From: Parabacteroides sp. PF5-6
Lineage (GTDB): Bacteria > Bacteroidota > Bacteroidia > Bacteroidales > Tannerellaceae
Length of the DNA: 64,000 bases
Direction: 5' to 3'
Assembly: GCF_029504695.1 (NCBI RefSeq)
Contig: NZ_JAQFIN010000010.1
Span: 1-64,000 of the forward strand
A program made the translations under genes and the position numbers. The number at the start of each line of letters is the position of its first letter. The stretch's first letter is position 1. Of this stretch, positions 45,336-53,640 are shown piece by piece. The notes below the pieces were generated by a model. That model was not told the origin of the DNA and searched no databases. It worked only from the letters and a program-made list of their open reading frames with translations.

Positions 45336-45870
45336 CCGATTTAAGTTTATAAATATCCCGATAAGCCCGTCCCAACTCGTCGTAATCCAATCCGTATCCG
45401 ACGATAAAATCTGTTGGGATCTCCAGACCAACATAGTCTGGAACCAAGTTACATCTCATAGCCTCAGGTTTATAAAGCATCGTAGCCAGGCGGACTTCCC
45501 GTGCGCCTTGCTCGCGCAACTTATTCATCACATATTGCATCGTGGTGCCCGTATCGATGATATCTTCCAGAAGGAATACCATCCGGTCTTTCACATCCAC
45601 CTTCACCGGCATGATCTCCTGAACGCTTCCGGTCGTCGAAGTTCCCCGATAAGAGGAATAACGGGCAAAAGTCAATTCGTAAGGACCATTCAGTTCGCGC
45701 ATCAGATCGGAAGTAAACATAAACGCTCCGTTGAGTATACTGACAAACAAAGGGTTGCTGTCCGCAATATCTGTTTTGATTCTTTGGGCCATTTCCGCAA
45801 TGGCATTTTGTATTTTCTGCTCTGGGATAAACAGTTCAAATTCCTTATCCCATAAACGAATCCGATCCAT
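45331..45870 (-). CDS. hpt: hypoxanthine phosphoribosyltransferase
   Basis: Salvages hypoxanthine/guanine with PRPP. 179 residues; the PRPP-binding motif is VFLLEDIIDTGTTMQYVM, preceded by FVSILNGAFMFTSDLMREL and followed by DYVGLEIPTDFIVGYGLDYD (purine pocket). The stop codon (TAG) is part of a dyad repeat. A -7 box is 26 bases upstream. First gene of the hpt-adk-obg-pgeF stretch. Confidence 0.93.
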   Translation of the reverse strand: MDRIRLWDKEFELFIPEQKIQNAIAEMAQRIKTDIADSNPLFVSILNGAFMFTSDLMRELNGPYELTFARYSSYRGTSTTGSVQEIMPVKVDVKDRMVFLLEDIIDTGTTMQYVMNKLREQGAREVRLATMLYKPEAMRCNLVPDYVGLEIPTDFIVGYGLDYDELGRAYRDIYKLKSE

Positions 45871-45895
45871 AAACTCGTAATTTATTATTGATCGG

Positions 45896-45903
45896 CAAAG
45901 GTA
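45896..45903 (-). promoter_or_regulatory. -7 box for hpt (TACCTTTG)
   Basis: Exact TAnnTTTG match on the minus strand, 26 bases before the hpt start. Confidence 0.55.
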
Positions 45904-45969
45904 AAGCTTTTTTTCCGGGTAAGCCTAAAAAAGGTTCAGGTTTCCGGGCTACGCCTTGATAGTTTTTTG

Positions 45970-45977
45970 TACGTTTG
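45970..45977 (+). promoter_or_regulatory. -7 box for nnr (TACGTTTG)
   Basis: TAnnTTTG match 37 bases before the nnr ATG, divergent from hpt. Confidence 0.5.
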
Positions 45978-46014
45978 TGTGCAAAATAGATGTACCCATT
46001 AATTTTGAACTTCC

Positions 46015-47526
46015 ATGATAAAGATATTCACTACCCGGCAACAGAAAGAGCTGGACAAATACACCATTGAGAACGAACCGATAGCTTCCATCGATCTGGT
46101 AGAACGTGCATCCACTGCGTTTGTACAGGAGTTTTGTCGCCGCTATTCCCGGCAGACCCGCCTGATTGTTTTTGCCGGACAAGGCAATAACGGCGCCGAC
46201 GCGTTGGCGATCGCCCGCCTGTTGGCCGAAGATTCGTATACGGTCGAAGCTTACCTGTTCAACCCCACCCGCCAACTCTCACCCGAGTGTGAGCAGAATC
46301 GGCTCCGGCTGATCAACGAGAGCAATGTGGACTTTACGGAAGTTTCCGGCGAGTTTATCCCGCCCACCCTGGGCAAATGGGATGTGGTGATCGACGGGCT
46401 CTTCGGATCGGGACTCAACCGTCCGCTGGAAGGCGGTTACGCTGCCGTAGTGCAATACATCAACCAAACGGAAGCCACCGTGGTATCCATTGACATTCCG
46501 TCCGGACTCTTCGGCGAAGACAACCAAGCCAACCATGCGGATGCCATTATCCAGGCGGATCTCACCCTGACCTTCGGATCGCCCAAATTGGCTTTCCTCC
46601 TGCCCGAGAATGCCGCTTATACCGGCGAATGGAAAGTGATCGATATCGGCCTGCATCCGGTGATCACCGAAGAGATGCAGACGCCCTACCGGATGGTTAC
46701 GGAAAACGATATCGTCGGCCTGATCCATCCCCGGGAGCGGTTTGCCCACAAAGGGAATTTCGGCCATGCCCTCCTGATTGCCGGCAGCAAAGGCAAGATG
46801 GGAGCCGCCCTGTTGTCGGCTAAGGCTTGCCTGCGGAGTGGCGCCGGACTGTTGACCGCCCATATCCCTCAGCGGGGAGAGCAAATCTTCCAGACCGCCC
46901 TTCCCGAGGCGATGTTGAGCTTTGATCTGCATATGGAACGCTTCACCCAGGTGCCCGAGTTGGCGCCCTATGCCGCCATTGCCATCGGTCCCGGACTGGG
47001 AAGCAGCTTCGAGACCGGCATCGCTTTTGAGAAAGTGCTCGAGCGCGCCGAAAAAGCCCTGGTCATCGATGCCGACGGTATCAATATCTTATCGTCCAAC
47101 CCCGATCTATTCGCCAAAATCCCAGCCGGAACCCTACTCACCCCGCATCCGAAAGAGTTCGACCGCATCGCCGGCGACAGTCAGAGCGGCTACGAACGCC
47201 TGGAGAAAGCCCGCACCTTTGCCACAGAAAAGAATGTTTACATTATATTAAAAGGTGCGTACACGGCCTTGTGCACACCCGGAGGCGAGGTCTATTTCAA
47301 CAATAGCGGCAACCCGGGCATGGCCACCGCCGGCAGCGGTGACGTACTGACGGGCGTACTATTGGGGCTGCTCGCCCACGGCTACCCGGCGGAACACGCC
47401 GCCCTCCTGGGTGTCTACCTGCACGGAGTCGCCGGCGACCTGGCCGCCGCCTTCTATTCCGAAGAAAGCATGCTGGCCGGTGATATCACCGAAATGCTCG
47501 GCAAAGCTTTCAAGCAGATCAATTAA
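46015..47526 (+). CDS. nnr: bifunctional NAD(P)H-hydrate epimerase / ADP-dependent dehydratase
   Basis: Repairs hydrated NAD(P)H. 503 residues: the N-terminal YjeF_N epimerase (1 to about 215; IVFAGQGNNGADALAIARLL) and the C-terminal ribokinase-like dehydratase (about 230-500; NPGMATAGSGDVLTGVLLGL with the catalytic Asp, and AAIAIGPGLGSSFETGI). Fusion length matches E. coli Nnr. Monocistronic under its own promoter, followed by truA. Confidence 0.94.
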   Translation: MIKIFTTRQQKELDKYTIENEPIASIDLVERASTAFVQEFCRRYSRQTRLIVFAGQGNNGADALAIARLLAEDSYTVEAYLFNPTRQLSPECEQNRLRLINESNVDFTEVSGEFIPPTLGKWDVVIDGLFGSGLNRPLEGGYAAVVQYINQTEATVVSIDIPSGLFGEDNQANHADAIIQADLTLTFGSPKLAFLLPENAAYTGEWKVIDIGLHPVITEEMQTPYRMVTENDIVGLIHPRERFAHKGNFGHALLIAGSKGKMGAALLSAKACLRSGAGLLTAHIPQRGEQIFQTALPEAMLSFDLHMERFTQVPELAPYAAIAIGPGLGSSFETGIAFEKVLERAEKALVIDADGINILSSNPDLFAKIPAGTLLTPHPKEFDRIAGDSQSGYERLEKARTFATEKNVYIILKGAYTALCTPGGEVYFNNSGNPGMATAGSGDVLTGVLLGLLAHGYPAEHAALLGVYLHGVAGDLAAAFYSEESMLAGDITEMLGKAFKQIN

Positions 47527-47612
47527 CAACCCCATCCCACGTCTGTTCACCTGCCCGAACAATACAGGTTGCTGATTCAGACAATGGAGAAAAATAAACG
47601 CTATAAATTCTC

Positions 47613-47620
47613 TACCTTTG
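47613..47620 (+). promoter_or_regulatory. -7 box for truA (TACCTTTG)
   Basis: Exact match. Transcription should begin near 47625-47628, so a GTG at 47625 would be leaderless; this favours the in-frame GTG at 47658 as the truA start. Confidence 0.55.
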
Positions 47621-47657
47621 CACTGTGAAAACAGTATTAAACAGCAAAAAAGAAATT

Positions 47658-48422
47658 GTGAACCGATACTTTATTTATCTGGCCTATAACGGAGCGAATT
47701 ATTGCGGGTGGCAGGTGCAACCTAACGGGGTGACCGTGCAGCAAACGCTGGAGGAGGCATTGGCTACTTATCTGCGCCGGGAGGTGCCGGTGACCGGTGC
47801 CGGGCGTACGGATGCCGGGGTCCATGCCCGCTTGATGGTGGCCCACTTCGACTGGGAGGAGCCGATTGCCGATCCGGCGTTTCTGGCCGATAAACTGAAC
47901 CGTATCCTGCCGAAAGATATTGTGGTGTACCGGATCGTTCCGGTACGTTCCGACGCGCATGCCCGGTTCGACGCCACTGCCCGTACCTATCGCTATTACC
48001 TGACGGAAAAGAAAGATCCGTTCACTTACGAATGGGTGTACCGGGTGCATAGCCGGCTCGACTTTGAAGCGATGAACGCTGTTTGTCCGATCCTGTACGA
48101 CTACCTCGACTTTACCAGTTTCAGCAAACTGCATACGGATGTGAAAACCAATAATTGCCGCATCACCCATGCCGGCTGGGAAAAGCAAGGAGAAATATGG
48201 GTCTTTACGATTACTGCCGACCGCTTCCTGCGTAATATGGTACGCGCCATCGTCGGCACCATACTCGAAGTCGGCCGGGGCAAACTCACACCGGAAGGTT
48301 TCCGCCGCGTTATCGAATCGAAAGACCGGGGAGAAGCCGGTACTTCAGCTCCCGGACACGCCCTCTTCCTGGAAAATATCGTTTATCCAAACGATATTTT
48401 CGAATTGACAATTGACAGTTGA
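47658..48422 (+). CDS. truA: tRNA pseudouridine(38-40) synthase
   Basis: Makes pseudouridine at positions 38-40 of tRNA anticodon arms. 254 residues from the GTG at 47658 ([20 protein letters not shown]); an earlier in-frame GTG (47625) sits at the predicted transcription start. [20 protein letters not shown] contains the catalytic Asp, and [17 protein letters not shown] and [19 protein letters not shown] complete the family blocks. The C-terminus contains a 13-bp coding hairpin (48372-48401), and the last residues (LTIDS) plus stop come from a TTGACAATTGACAG repeat. Confidence 0.92.
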   Translation: MNRYFIYLAYNGANYCGWQVQPNGVTVQQTLEEALATYLRREVPVTGAGRTDAGVHARLMVAHFDWEEPIADPAFLADKLNRILPKDIVVYRIVPVRSDAHARFDATARTYRYYLTEKKDPFTYEWVYRVHSRLDFEAMNAVCPILYDYLDFTSFSKLHTDVKTNNCRITHAGWEKQGEIWVFTITADRFLRNMVRAIVGTILEVGRGKLTPEGFRRVIESKDRGEAGTSAPGHALFLENIVYPNDIFELTIDS

Positions 48423-48500
48423 CAATTGAATGCATAATTCTAATAACAAAGTATAAACTAAAACTATTAATTGTCAATTGTCAACTGTCAATTGTCAATT
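48403..48500. repeat. TTGACAATTGACAG dyad array at truA 3' end
   Basis: Left units (AATTGACAATTGACAGTTGA, 48403-48428) and complementary right units (48466-48500) flank a 37-base spacer. The truA stop lies in the left arm, and the right arm ends 12 bases before the next gene's start. Confidence 0.85.
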
Positions 48501-48512
48501 TACACGAAGTGT

Positions 48513-49409
48513 ATGTGGTTACTCTTAGCTTTTTGTTCCGCCTTCCTGCTTGGATGTTATGATGTCAATAAGAAAGTCTCGCTGACGGGTAACGCGGTTA
48601 TCCCGGTATTGTTTCTTAATACCTTGATCAGTAGCCTGATCTTGTTGCCGTTTATTCTATTGTCTTATTTCACACCGGTACTGGACGGGACGATGTTTGA
48701 GGTGCCCCGTGTTTCATTCGAAGTGCATGCTGCCGTATTTCTGAAAGCGGTGATTGTCTTGTCGTCCTGGCTGTTCGGCTATTTCGGGATCAAACATCTG
48801 CCGTTGACCATCACCGGACCGATCAAAGCGACACAACCGATCCTGACGCTGGTGGGTGCAATGTTGATTTTCGGCGAACGCTTGAACCTTTACCAATGGA
48901 TCGGTGTGCTTTTGGCTCTTCTCTCTTTCTTCCTGTTGTCGAATGCCGGCAAAAAGGAAGGTCTCCATTTCGCGCATAACAAATGGATCTTCTTTACCAT
49001 CATGTCGGTGATCACCGGGTCGCTTAGTGGATTATACGATAAACACCTGATGAAAAGCCTGGATGTGATGACCGTACAGGTGTGGTTCAATGTATATCAA
49101 TGCCTGATGATGACGGTGATCTTGTTATTCTTATGGTATCCGCGGCGAAAAAAATCAACGCCTTTTGTCTGGCATTGGAATATCATCTTTATCTCCGTCT
49201 TTCTCTTAGCGGCCGATTGGATCTATTTCTACGCCTTGAGTTTCCCCGAGTCCATGATCTCCATCGTCTCCATGATCCGCCGAAGCAATGTGATCGTCAC
49301 CTTCACCGCCGGCGCCCTTTTCTTCCACGAAAAGAACCTGAAGCGCAAAGCTTTCGACCTCTTTTTGGTGTTTTTAGGAATGTTATTTATTTATTGGGGA
49401 ACACGGTAA
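48513..49409 (+). CDS. EamA/DMT-family membrane transporter
   Basis: 298 residues from MWLLLAFCSAFLLGCYDVNK; an upstream in-frame ATG (48471) lies in the dyad repeat. About ten hydrophobic helices in two EamA-like halves; GPIKATQPILTLVGAMLIFG in the first half and SIVSMIRRSNVIVTFTAGAL in the second are the family's conserved helix ends. Drug/metabolite exporters of this type carry small amines or amino acids; substrate unknown. Confidence 0.83.
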   Translation: MWLLLAFCSAFLLGCYDVNKKVSLTGNAVIPVLFLNTLISSLILLPFILLSYFTPVLDGTMFEVPRVSFEVHAAVFLKAVIVLSSWLFGYFGIKHLPLTITGPIKATQPILTLVGAMLIFGERLNLYQWIGVLLALLSFFLLSNAGKKEGLHFAHNKWIFFTIMSVITGSLSGLYDKHLMKSLDVMTVQVWFNVYQCLMMTVILLFLWYPRRKKSTPFVWHWNIIFISVFLLAADWIYFYALSFPESMISIVSMIRRSNVIVTFTAGALFFHEKNLKRKAFDLFLVFLGMLFIYWGTR

Positions 49410-49431
49410 GAGGGAATGCGTTATCTTTGTA

Positions 49432-49439
49432 CATACATT
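49432..49439 (+). promoter_or_regulatory. -7 box for the vapD pair (TATCTTTG)
   Basis: Exact match 13 bases before the ATG at 49453. The mRNA leader would be only about eight bases. Confidence 0.55.
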
Positions 49440-49452
49440 AACGTGTTTATTT

Positions 49453-49641
49453 ATGAAAATAGGAGATAGAGCAAAAGTAAATCCACGTCTTACCGGATTG
49501 GACGAGTGGGTAGAAGGTGTGGTTATAGATTTGGAACAGAATCCGTTTAGGGGATTGGTTATTGCTATAAAAGACGATCAGGGAAGAATCTTCTTTGGAG
49601 AAGCAGAATACTTCAAAAAGATAGAACTATGTACGCTATAG
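49453..49641 (+). CDS. small beta-barrel-like protein, candidate VapD antitoxin
   Basis: 62 residues: KIGDRAKVNPRLTGLDEWVE, GVVIDLEQNPFRGLVIAIKD, then DQGRIFFGEAEYFKKIE. Alternating hydrophobics and turns suggest an SH3/KOW-like barrel. It overlaps vapD by 13 bases and precedes it, as small antitoxins do. It does not look like the VapX partner known from Haemophilus as far as I can judge, and no DNA-binding motif is seen. More AT-rich than its neighbours. Role as antitoxin is inferred from arrangement. Confidence 0.6.
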   Translation: MKIGDRAKVNPRLTGLDEWVEGVVIDLEQNPFRGLVIAIKDDQGRIFFGEAEYFKKIELCTL

Positions 49642-49916
49642 CATTTGATATGGCTGTTGCTGATCTGAAAGTTCATTATGGTGAACCCTACAATAACGCA
49701 TACTTTGAGATTGGTAAGATATTAAGAAAATATGAATTCTATAATATACAAGGTAGTGTTTATGTTTCACAAAACCGGGATATGTCTAATCTCTTCGATG
49801 CTATTAACACCTTAAAAGAGATTGAATGGTTTGTGAGTTCAGTCAGAGATATTCGTGCTTTCCGTATGGAAGACTGGTCAGACTTTACACTTTCTGTAAA
49901 AAGAAAACAAAAATGA
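49629..49916 (+). CDS. vapD: VapD-family endoribonuclease-like protein
   Basis: 95 residues. MYAIAFDMAVADLKVHYGEP then YNNAYFEIGKILRKYEF and IQGSVYVSQNRDMSNLFDA, and SSVRDIRAFRMEDWSDFT, correspond in order to Haemophilus and Helicobacter VapD, a Cas2-like ferredoxin-fold ribonuclease. The N-terminal FDM keeps the family Asp. Located after a 62-residue partner and overlapping the following DUF3256 gene by 4 bases, which looks like insertion of a toxin module between the transporter and DUF3256. AT-rich composition supports transfer. Confidence 0.82.
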   Translation: MYAIAFDMAVADLKVHYGEPYNNAYFEIGKILRKYEFYNIQGSVYVSQNRDMSNLFDAINTLKEIEWFVSSVRDIRAFRMEDWSDFTLSVKRKQK

Positions 49917-50548
49917 AACATACACTTTTAGTCTTTTTCCTTTCATATTTTGTCTCTCTAAATACTTACGCCCAGGATATGGCCACCCTCTTTTCGGGGA
50001 TGCCGGATAGTTATCTGCCGCAGTTGGAGACGGCTTGGCGCAAGGACCTGGTCGATTTGTATAATTCCGGAAAGGAAGCCCGCTTGCAGAATATGATCGC
50101 GGGGCATTCCGAACTGAAGAAGCTGACGCCGGATTATCTGTTGTTGCAGACGACCGAGCGGAGCACGTTGGAGATGAAGCTCTTTCCCTTGGTGAATAAT
50201 ACGCCGATCATCTGTGTGGTCACGACCGTATATGGTCCGGTGGCGGATAGCCGGGTGGATTTCTATTCGCCGGAATGGGAACCATTGGATGCCGAGGAGT
50301 TGTTTACGCCGGCCTCCCGGGAGGAGTTCCTACACGCGGATGCCGATCGGCAAAGTGCGGCCTGGCTCGACGCCTTGTCGCTCTTGGATATGGAACTGAT
50401 CCATTACCAATTGAATCCGGAGTCGCTCACCTTGTCGGCTACCTATACAACGCCTTCTTACCTGTCGGAAGAAGCCCGGACGAAGGTCGCCTCTTTTCTT
50501 CGGGAAGAGCCGAAAGTCTACACCTGGAATAAATATCGCTTGAAATAA
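49913..50548 (+). CDS. DUF3256 family secreted protein
   Basis: 211 residues from MKHTLLVFFLSYFVSLNTYA (signal peptide); the mature part begins QDMATLFSGMPDSYLPQLET, the DUF3256 signature, and continues with ITPLFPL-like beta strands (MKLFPLVNNTPIICVVTTVY). No catalytic motif recognised. Bacteroidales-specific family, probably periplasmic. The ATG overlaps the vapD stop, so its expression is now tied to vapD unless an internal promoter exists. Confidence 0.8.
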   Translation: MKHTLLVFFLSYFVSLNTYAQDMATLFSGMPDSYLPQLETAWRKDLVDLYNSGKEARLQNMIAGHSELKKLTPDYLLLQTTERSTLEMKLFPLVNNTPIICVVTTVYGPVADSRVDFYSPEWEPLDAEELFTPASREEFLHADADRQSAAWLDALSLLDMELIHYQLNPESLTLSATYTTPSYLSEEARTKVASFLREEPKVYTWNKYRLK

Positions 50549-50573
50549 TTTCTTTCCTTAATCTGAGCTGGTT

Positions 50574-51350
50574 ATGCGCAAATTATGTATGATCCTATTG
50601 GCTGTCTGTTGTTTGTCCGCAGCCGCCCAAGAGACGAAAAAGTATCTGAATATCGTGTATATCGGGAATAGCATTACCCAAGGGGTACTGATCGACAAGC
50701 CGAAACACCAGGCTCCCCCGGTCAAAGCCTGCCTTTGGCTGAAGAACCAGGCGGATATCGGTAGCGTGCGTTACTCCAACCAGGGGGTAAGCGGAAAGAC
50801 AACCGTGGACTTCCTGCCCGCCAGTCAAACTTTGTTCCCGAAGGTACGCGAAGCCGCCGATGCGTTCGCCGATGAAGACTGGGCGGAACTGATCTTCTCG
50901 ATCATGCTCGGCACGAACGACAGCGCCATCAAAGGACCCAACGGTTCGCCGGTCTCCCCGCAACAGTATTATACCAATATGCAGGTGATCCTCGATGAAC
51001 TCCTCCGGCTGTATCCGCAGGCGAAGATCGTATTGCATAAACCGATCTGGTATAGCCCCAATACCTATAATAGTTCGATGTATCTGAAAGCCGGACTGGA
51101 GCGGTTGAATAATTATTTCCCGCAACTGGAAGCCCTGGTCGAGGCGTATGGGCAGACCCATCCCGGCCATGTCTTTATCGGAGATACCGAAGCCTCCGAT
51201 TTCTTTCAGGCGAATTACGCGGAGTTCCTGATCCCGGAAGACGGCAATGCCGGTACTTTCTACCTGCATCCCAACGAAACGGGAGCTGCCCGCCTGGGTG
51301 AGTTCTGGGGCAAAGCCATCTATCGCATCCTAAAAACAGGCAATCACTGA
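50574..51350 (+). CDS. SGNH/GDSL-type secreted hydrolase
   Basis: 258 residues with a signal peptide (MILLAVCCLSAAAQ). SGNH blocks: IVYIGNSITQGVLID (block I, Gly-Asn-Ser in place of GDS), NQGVSGKTTVDFLP (block II Gly), MLGTNDSA (block III Asn) and FYLHPNETGAARLGEF (block V His). Probably a carbohydrate or lipid esterase in the periplasm. It lies 25 bases after DUF3256 and its stop overlaps the RNase H start. Confidence 0.85.
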   Translation: MRKLCMILLAVCCLSAAAQETKKYLNIVYIGNSITQGVLIDKPKHQAPPVKACLWLKNQADIGSVRYSNQGVSGKTTVDFLPASQTLFPKVREAADAFADEDWAELIFSIMLGTNDSAIKGPNGSPVSPQQYYTNMQVILDELLRLYPQAKIVLHKPIWYSPNTYNSSMYLKAGLERLNNYFPQLEALVEAYGQTHPGHVFIGDTEASDFFQANYAEFLIPEDGNAGTFYLHPNETGAARLGEFWGKAIYRILKTGNH

Positions 51351-52012
51351 TGGCAAAAAAAAAGTTTTACGTCGTCTGGAACGGGGTCAATCCGGGTATC
51401 TATGAGAACTGGACGGACTGCAAACTGCAGGTCGAAGGCTACGAAGGCGCCAAATATAAATCGTTCGAGAGCCGGGAAGCCGCGGTAAATGCTTATGAGG
51501 CGGGCTACTTCGAATATTTAAAGACGGCCCCACCCACCTCCCCCAAGGAGAGGCTTAAAAGTGCGGACATCTCTTCAATCCCCCCTTCGGGGGGTGGGGG
51601 GGCTTCCATTGTATGGAACAGCATCTCCGTCGATGCCGCCTGTAGCGGTAACCCCGGCGATATGGAGTACCGGGGCGTCTACACCGCCAACAAACAAGAA
51701 CTTTTCCGCATCGGCCCGTACAAGAAAGGCACGAACAACGTGGGTGAATTCCTGGCTTTGGTGCATGGCCTGGCTTTACTTCAGCAGAAAAAGAGCGACC
51801 TGCCCGTCTATTCCGACAGCATGAACGCCATCAAATGGGTGAAGAACAAGAAAGCCAAGACCCTGTTGGAGCGTGTCCCCGCGAACGAACCCATCTTCGA
51901 CCTGATCGAACGCGCCGAGAAATGGCTCAAAACCCACACCTACAAAAACAAGATTCTCAAATGGAACACCGCCGAATGGGGAGAGATCCCGGCGGATTTC
52001 GGGAGGAAATGA
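51350..52012 (+). CDS. ribonuclease H with viroplasmin N-terminal domain and repeat-derived linker
   Basis: Removes RNA from RNA-DNA hybrids. 220 residues: viroplasmin/RNase H1 N-domain (1-55; FYVVWNGVNPGIYENWTDC), a linker, then an RNase H domain with SISVDAACSGNPGDMEYRGV (first Asp), NNVGEFLALVHGLALL (Glu) and VYSDSMNAIKWVKNKK (Asp). The linker (about 60-85) is encoded by a GC-rich dyad like an intergenic repeat (51527-51603), keeping the frame. Coupled to the SGNH gene; pdxB follows two bases later. Confidence 0.85.
   Translation: MAKKKFYVVWNGVNPGIYENWTDCKLQVEGYEGAKYKSFESREAAVNAYEAGYFEYLKTAPPTSPKERLKSADISSIPPSGGGGASIVWNSISVDAACSGNPGDMEYRGVYTANKQELFRIGPYKKGTNNVGEFLALVHGLALLQQKKSDLPVYSDSMNAIKWVKNKKAKTLLERVPANEPIFDLIERAEKWLKTHTYKNKILKWNTAEWGEIPADFGRK
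51527..51603. repeat. dyad repeat inside the RNase H gene
   Basis: GCCCCACCCACCTCCCCC at 51527-51544 pairs with GGGGGGTGGGGGGGC at 51589-51603, with CCCCCC/GGGGGG hairpin CCTTCGG at the right edge. It encodes TAPPTSPKERLKSADISSIP and PSGGGGAS, low-complexity linker residues. In style it matches the CCCCACC...GGTGGGG intergenic repeats and the element at 53141-53351. Confidence 0.75.
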
Positions 52013-52014
52013 AT

Positions 52015-53124
52015 ATGAAGATTATAGCCGATAATACCATCCCTTTTCTTAAGGGAGTCATTGAATCGATAGGGGAAGTGACGTACCTCTCATCCGGGCA
52101 GTTTACTGCGGAGGCTGTTCGCCAGGCGGATGTGTTGATTGTGCGCAGCATAGATAAATGTAGTCGGGCGGTGTTGGAAGGCAGCCGGGTGCGGCTGATC
52201 ACCACGGCGACGATCGGCTTCGATCATATCGATACGGCCTATTGCGCAGAGGCGGGCATCACCTGGAAGAACGCGCCGGGCAGCAATGCACGCTCGGTTG
52301 CCGAATATGTATTGGCTTCGCTGATCCTGTTGTCGCTGCAAACGGGCGAACCGCTGGCGGATAAAACCCTTGGGATTGTTGGCGTAGGCCATGTCGGCCG
52401 TTGGGTCGAACAGCTCTGTACGGCGTATGGAATGCGTGTCTTGCGCAATGACCCGCCCCGGGCGAAAGAGGAAGGGCCGGAGGGTTTCGTCTCGCTGGAA
52501 ACGATCGCTCAGGAAGCGGATATTATCACTCTGCATACGCCTTTGACACGCGAAGGGCAGTTCCCGACCGCTCATCTGATCCATCCCGGATTGGTCGACT
52601 CGTTTGCCCGCAAGCCCTGGCTGATCAATACCTGCCGGGGGGCTGTCACCGATACCGACGCGTTGTTGCAAGGCAGGGCAACCGGAAAGATCGGCGCCCT
52701 GATCCTCGACTGCTGGGAAGGTGAACCCCGAATCTCCCTTCCTTTATTGGCGCAAACGGCAGTTGCCACCCCGCATATCGCCGGCTTCTCCGCCGACGGC
52801 AAAGCCAATGCCACCCGTATGTGTCTCGAAGAAATCAGCCGTTTCTTCCGGATCACCATCAACGGCCTCGATAAGGTGGCCCCACCCGCGCCCCTCCAGC
52901 CGGTGATCGACCTGAACGCTTATGCGGAAAACCGGGTGGAACAGGCGATCCTTTCTGTTTTCGATCCCCGCCCGGTCGATCACGCCCTGCGTCAGGCGCC
53001 CGATCAGTTTGAATCTTTCCGCGCCAACTACCACCATCCCCGCGAATTCAAAGCCTATACCGTTACTCATGCTACAGCGACGGAGGCAGGGGTTTTGAAA
53101 AGGCTGGGGTTTCGGGTTTTTTGA
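52015..53124 (+). CDS. pdxB: 4-phosphoerythronate dehydrogenase
   Basis: Second step of the DXP-independent arm of pyridoxal phosphate synthesis. 369 residues; GGAGG eight bases before ATG 52015 favours this start over ATG 52009. N-terminal MKIIADNTIPFLKGVIESIG, NAD motif GIVGVGHVGRWVEQLC, LINTCRGAVTDTDALLQ (Arg), LDCWEGEPRIS (Glu) and VATPHIAGFSADGK (His) give the D-2-hydroxyacid dehydrogenase triad; the C-terminal PdxB dimer domain is present. Last gene before a 786-base repeat-rich gap. Confidence 0.92.
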   Translation: MKIIADNTIPFLKGVIESIGEVTYLSSGQFTAEAVRQADVLIVRSIDKCSRAVLEGSRVRLITTATIGFDHIDTAYCAEAGITWKNAPGSNARSVAEYVLASLILLSLQTGEPLADKTLGIVGVGHVGRWVEQLCTAYGMRVLRNDPPRAKEEGPEGFVSLETIAQEADIITLHTPLTREGQFPTAHLIHPGLVDSFARKPWLINTCRGAVTDTDALLQGRATGKIGALILDCWEGEPRISLPLLAQTAVATPHIAGFSADGKANATRMCLEEISRFFRITINGLDKVAPPAPLQPVIDLNAYAENRVEQAILSVFDPRPVDHALRQAPDQFESFRANYHHPREFKAYTVTHATATEAGVLKRLGFRVF

Positions 53125-53140
53125 GAAGTGAAGATTTTCC

Positions 53141-53351
53141 GGTGATAGCAGATGGACATTCTCGCTCCCCTTCTTAGAAAAGAAGGGGGGGACCGCTGCT
53201 TGCAGCGGTGGGGTAGTTTGAATGCTGGAATAAAAGATAAACACCTATCTCATACAAAATTAGGATCAAACTACCCCACCATCGCCTACGGCTCTGGTCC
53301 ACCCCCTTCTTTTCTAAGAAGGGGAGCCAAGAATGTCCATCTGCTATCACC
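53141..53351. repeat. long inverted repeat with about 80-bp arms after pdxB
   Basis: Arms 53141-53219 and 53272-53351 are reverse complements with scattered differences; the outer 50 bases (GGTGATAGCAGATGGACATT to AGAAGGGGG) pair almost perfectly. Each arm contains a smaller hairpin (CCCCTTCTTAGAAAAGAAGGGG). The 52-base centre is AT-rich with no gene. First of at least five repeat families in the 53125-53910 gap. Confidence 0.85.
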
Positions 53352-53390
53352 AGCCCATCTTCAAATTCCCTTCTATTTACCGCTCCGCGC

Positions 53391-53423
53391 CTACTAACTA
53401 CTAACTACCCACTACTAACTACT
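53391..53423. repeat. CTACTAACTACTAACTAC tract
   Basis: Four copies of an 8-base ACTACTAA unit, the same unit as the hpt-adk array, followed by a hairpin GAAAATCGGAAGATTTTC (53425-53442). Confidence 0.6.
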
Positions 53424-53496
53424 GAAGAAAATCGGAAGATTTTCTTTAATGCAATTTCTAAACCATTGAAAATGAAGCATTAATATTCTCTCCAGA

Positions 53497-53576
53497 AACT
53501 ACCGGTAGTTTGTGCACCAACTACCGGTAGTTTGTCGACAAACTATTAGTAGTTTGCGCGCAAAGTACCGGAAGTT
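53497..53576. repeat. CTACCGGTAG palindrome array, copy 2
   Basis: Eighty bases of alternating AACTACCGGTAGTT palindromes and GTCGAC/GCGCGC spacers. It is nearly identical (about nine differences in ten positions agree) to the reverse complement of 10509-10589. Here no gene overlaps it. Confidence 0.85.
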
Positions 53577-53640
53577 TTTTACCCTTGATTTTAGGCAAGT
53601 ATAAGAAACAGTAAATCAATCCATTATAAAGAGTAGGTAT

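Noticed and set aside
53141-53351. Insertion sequence or MITE with target duplication
   Set aside because: Long inverted arms are present, but I could not see a transposase or flanking direct repeats.
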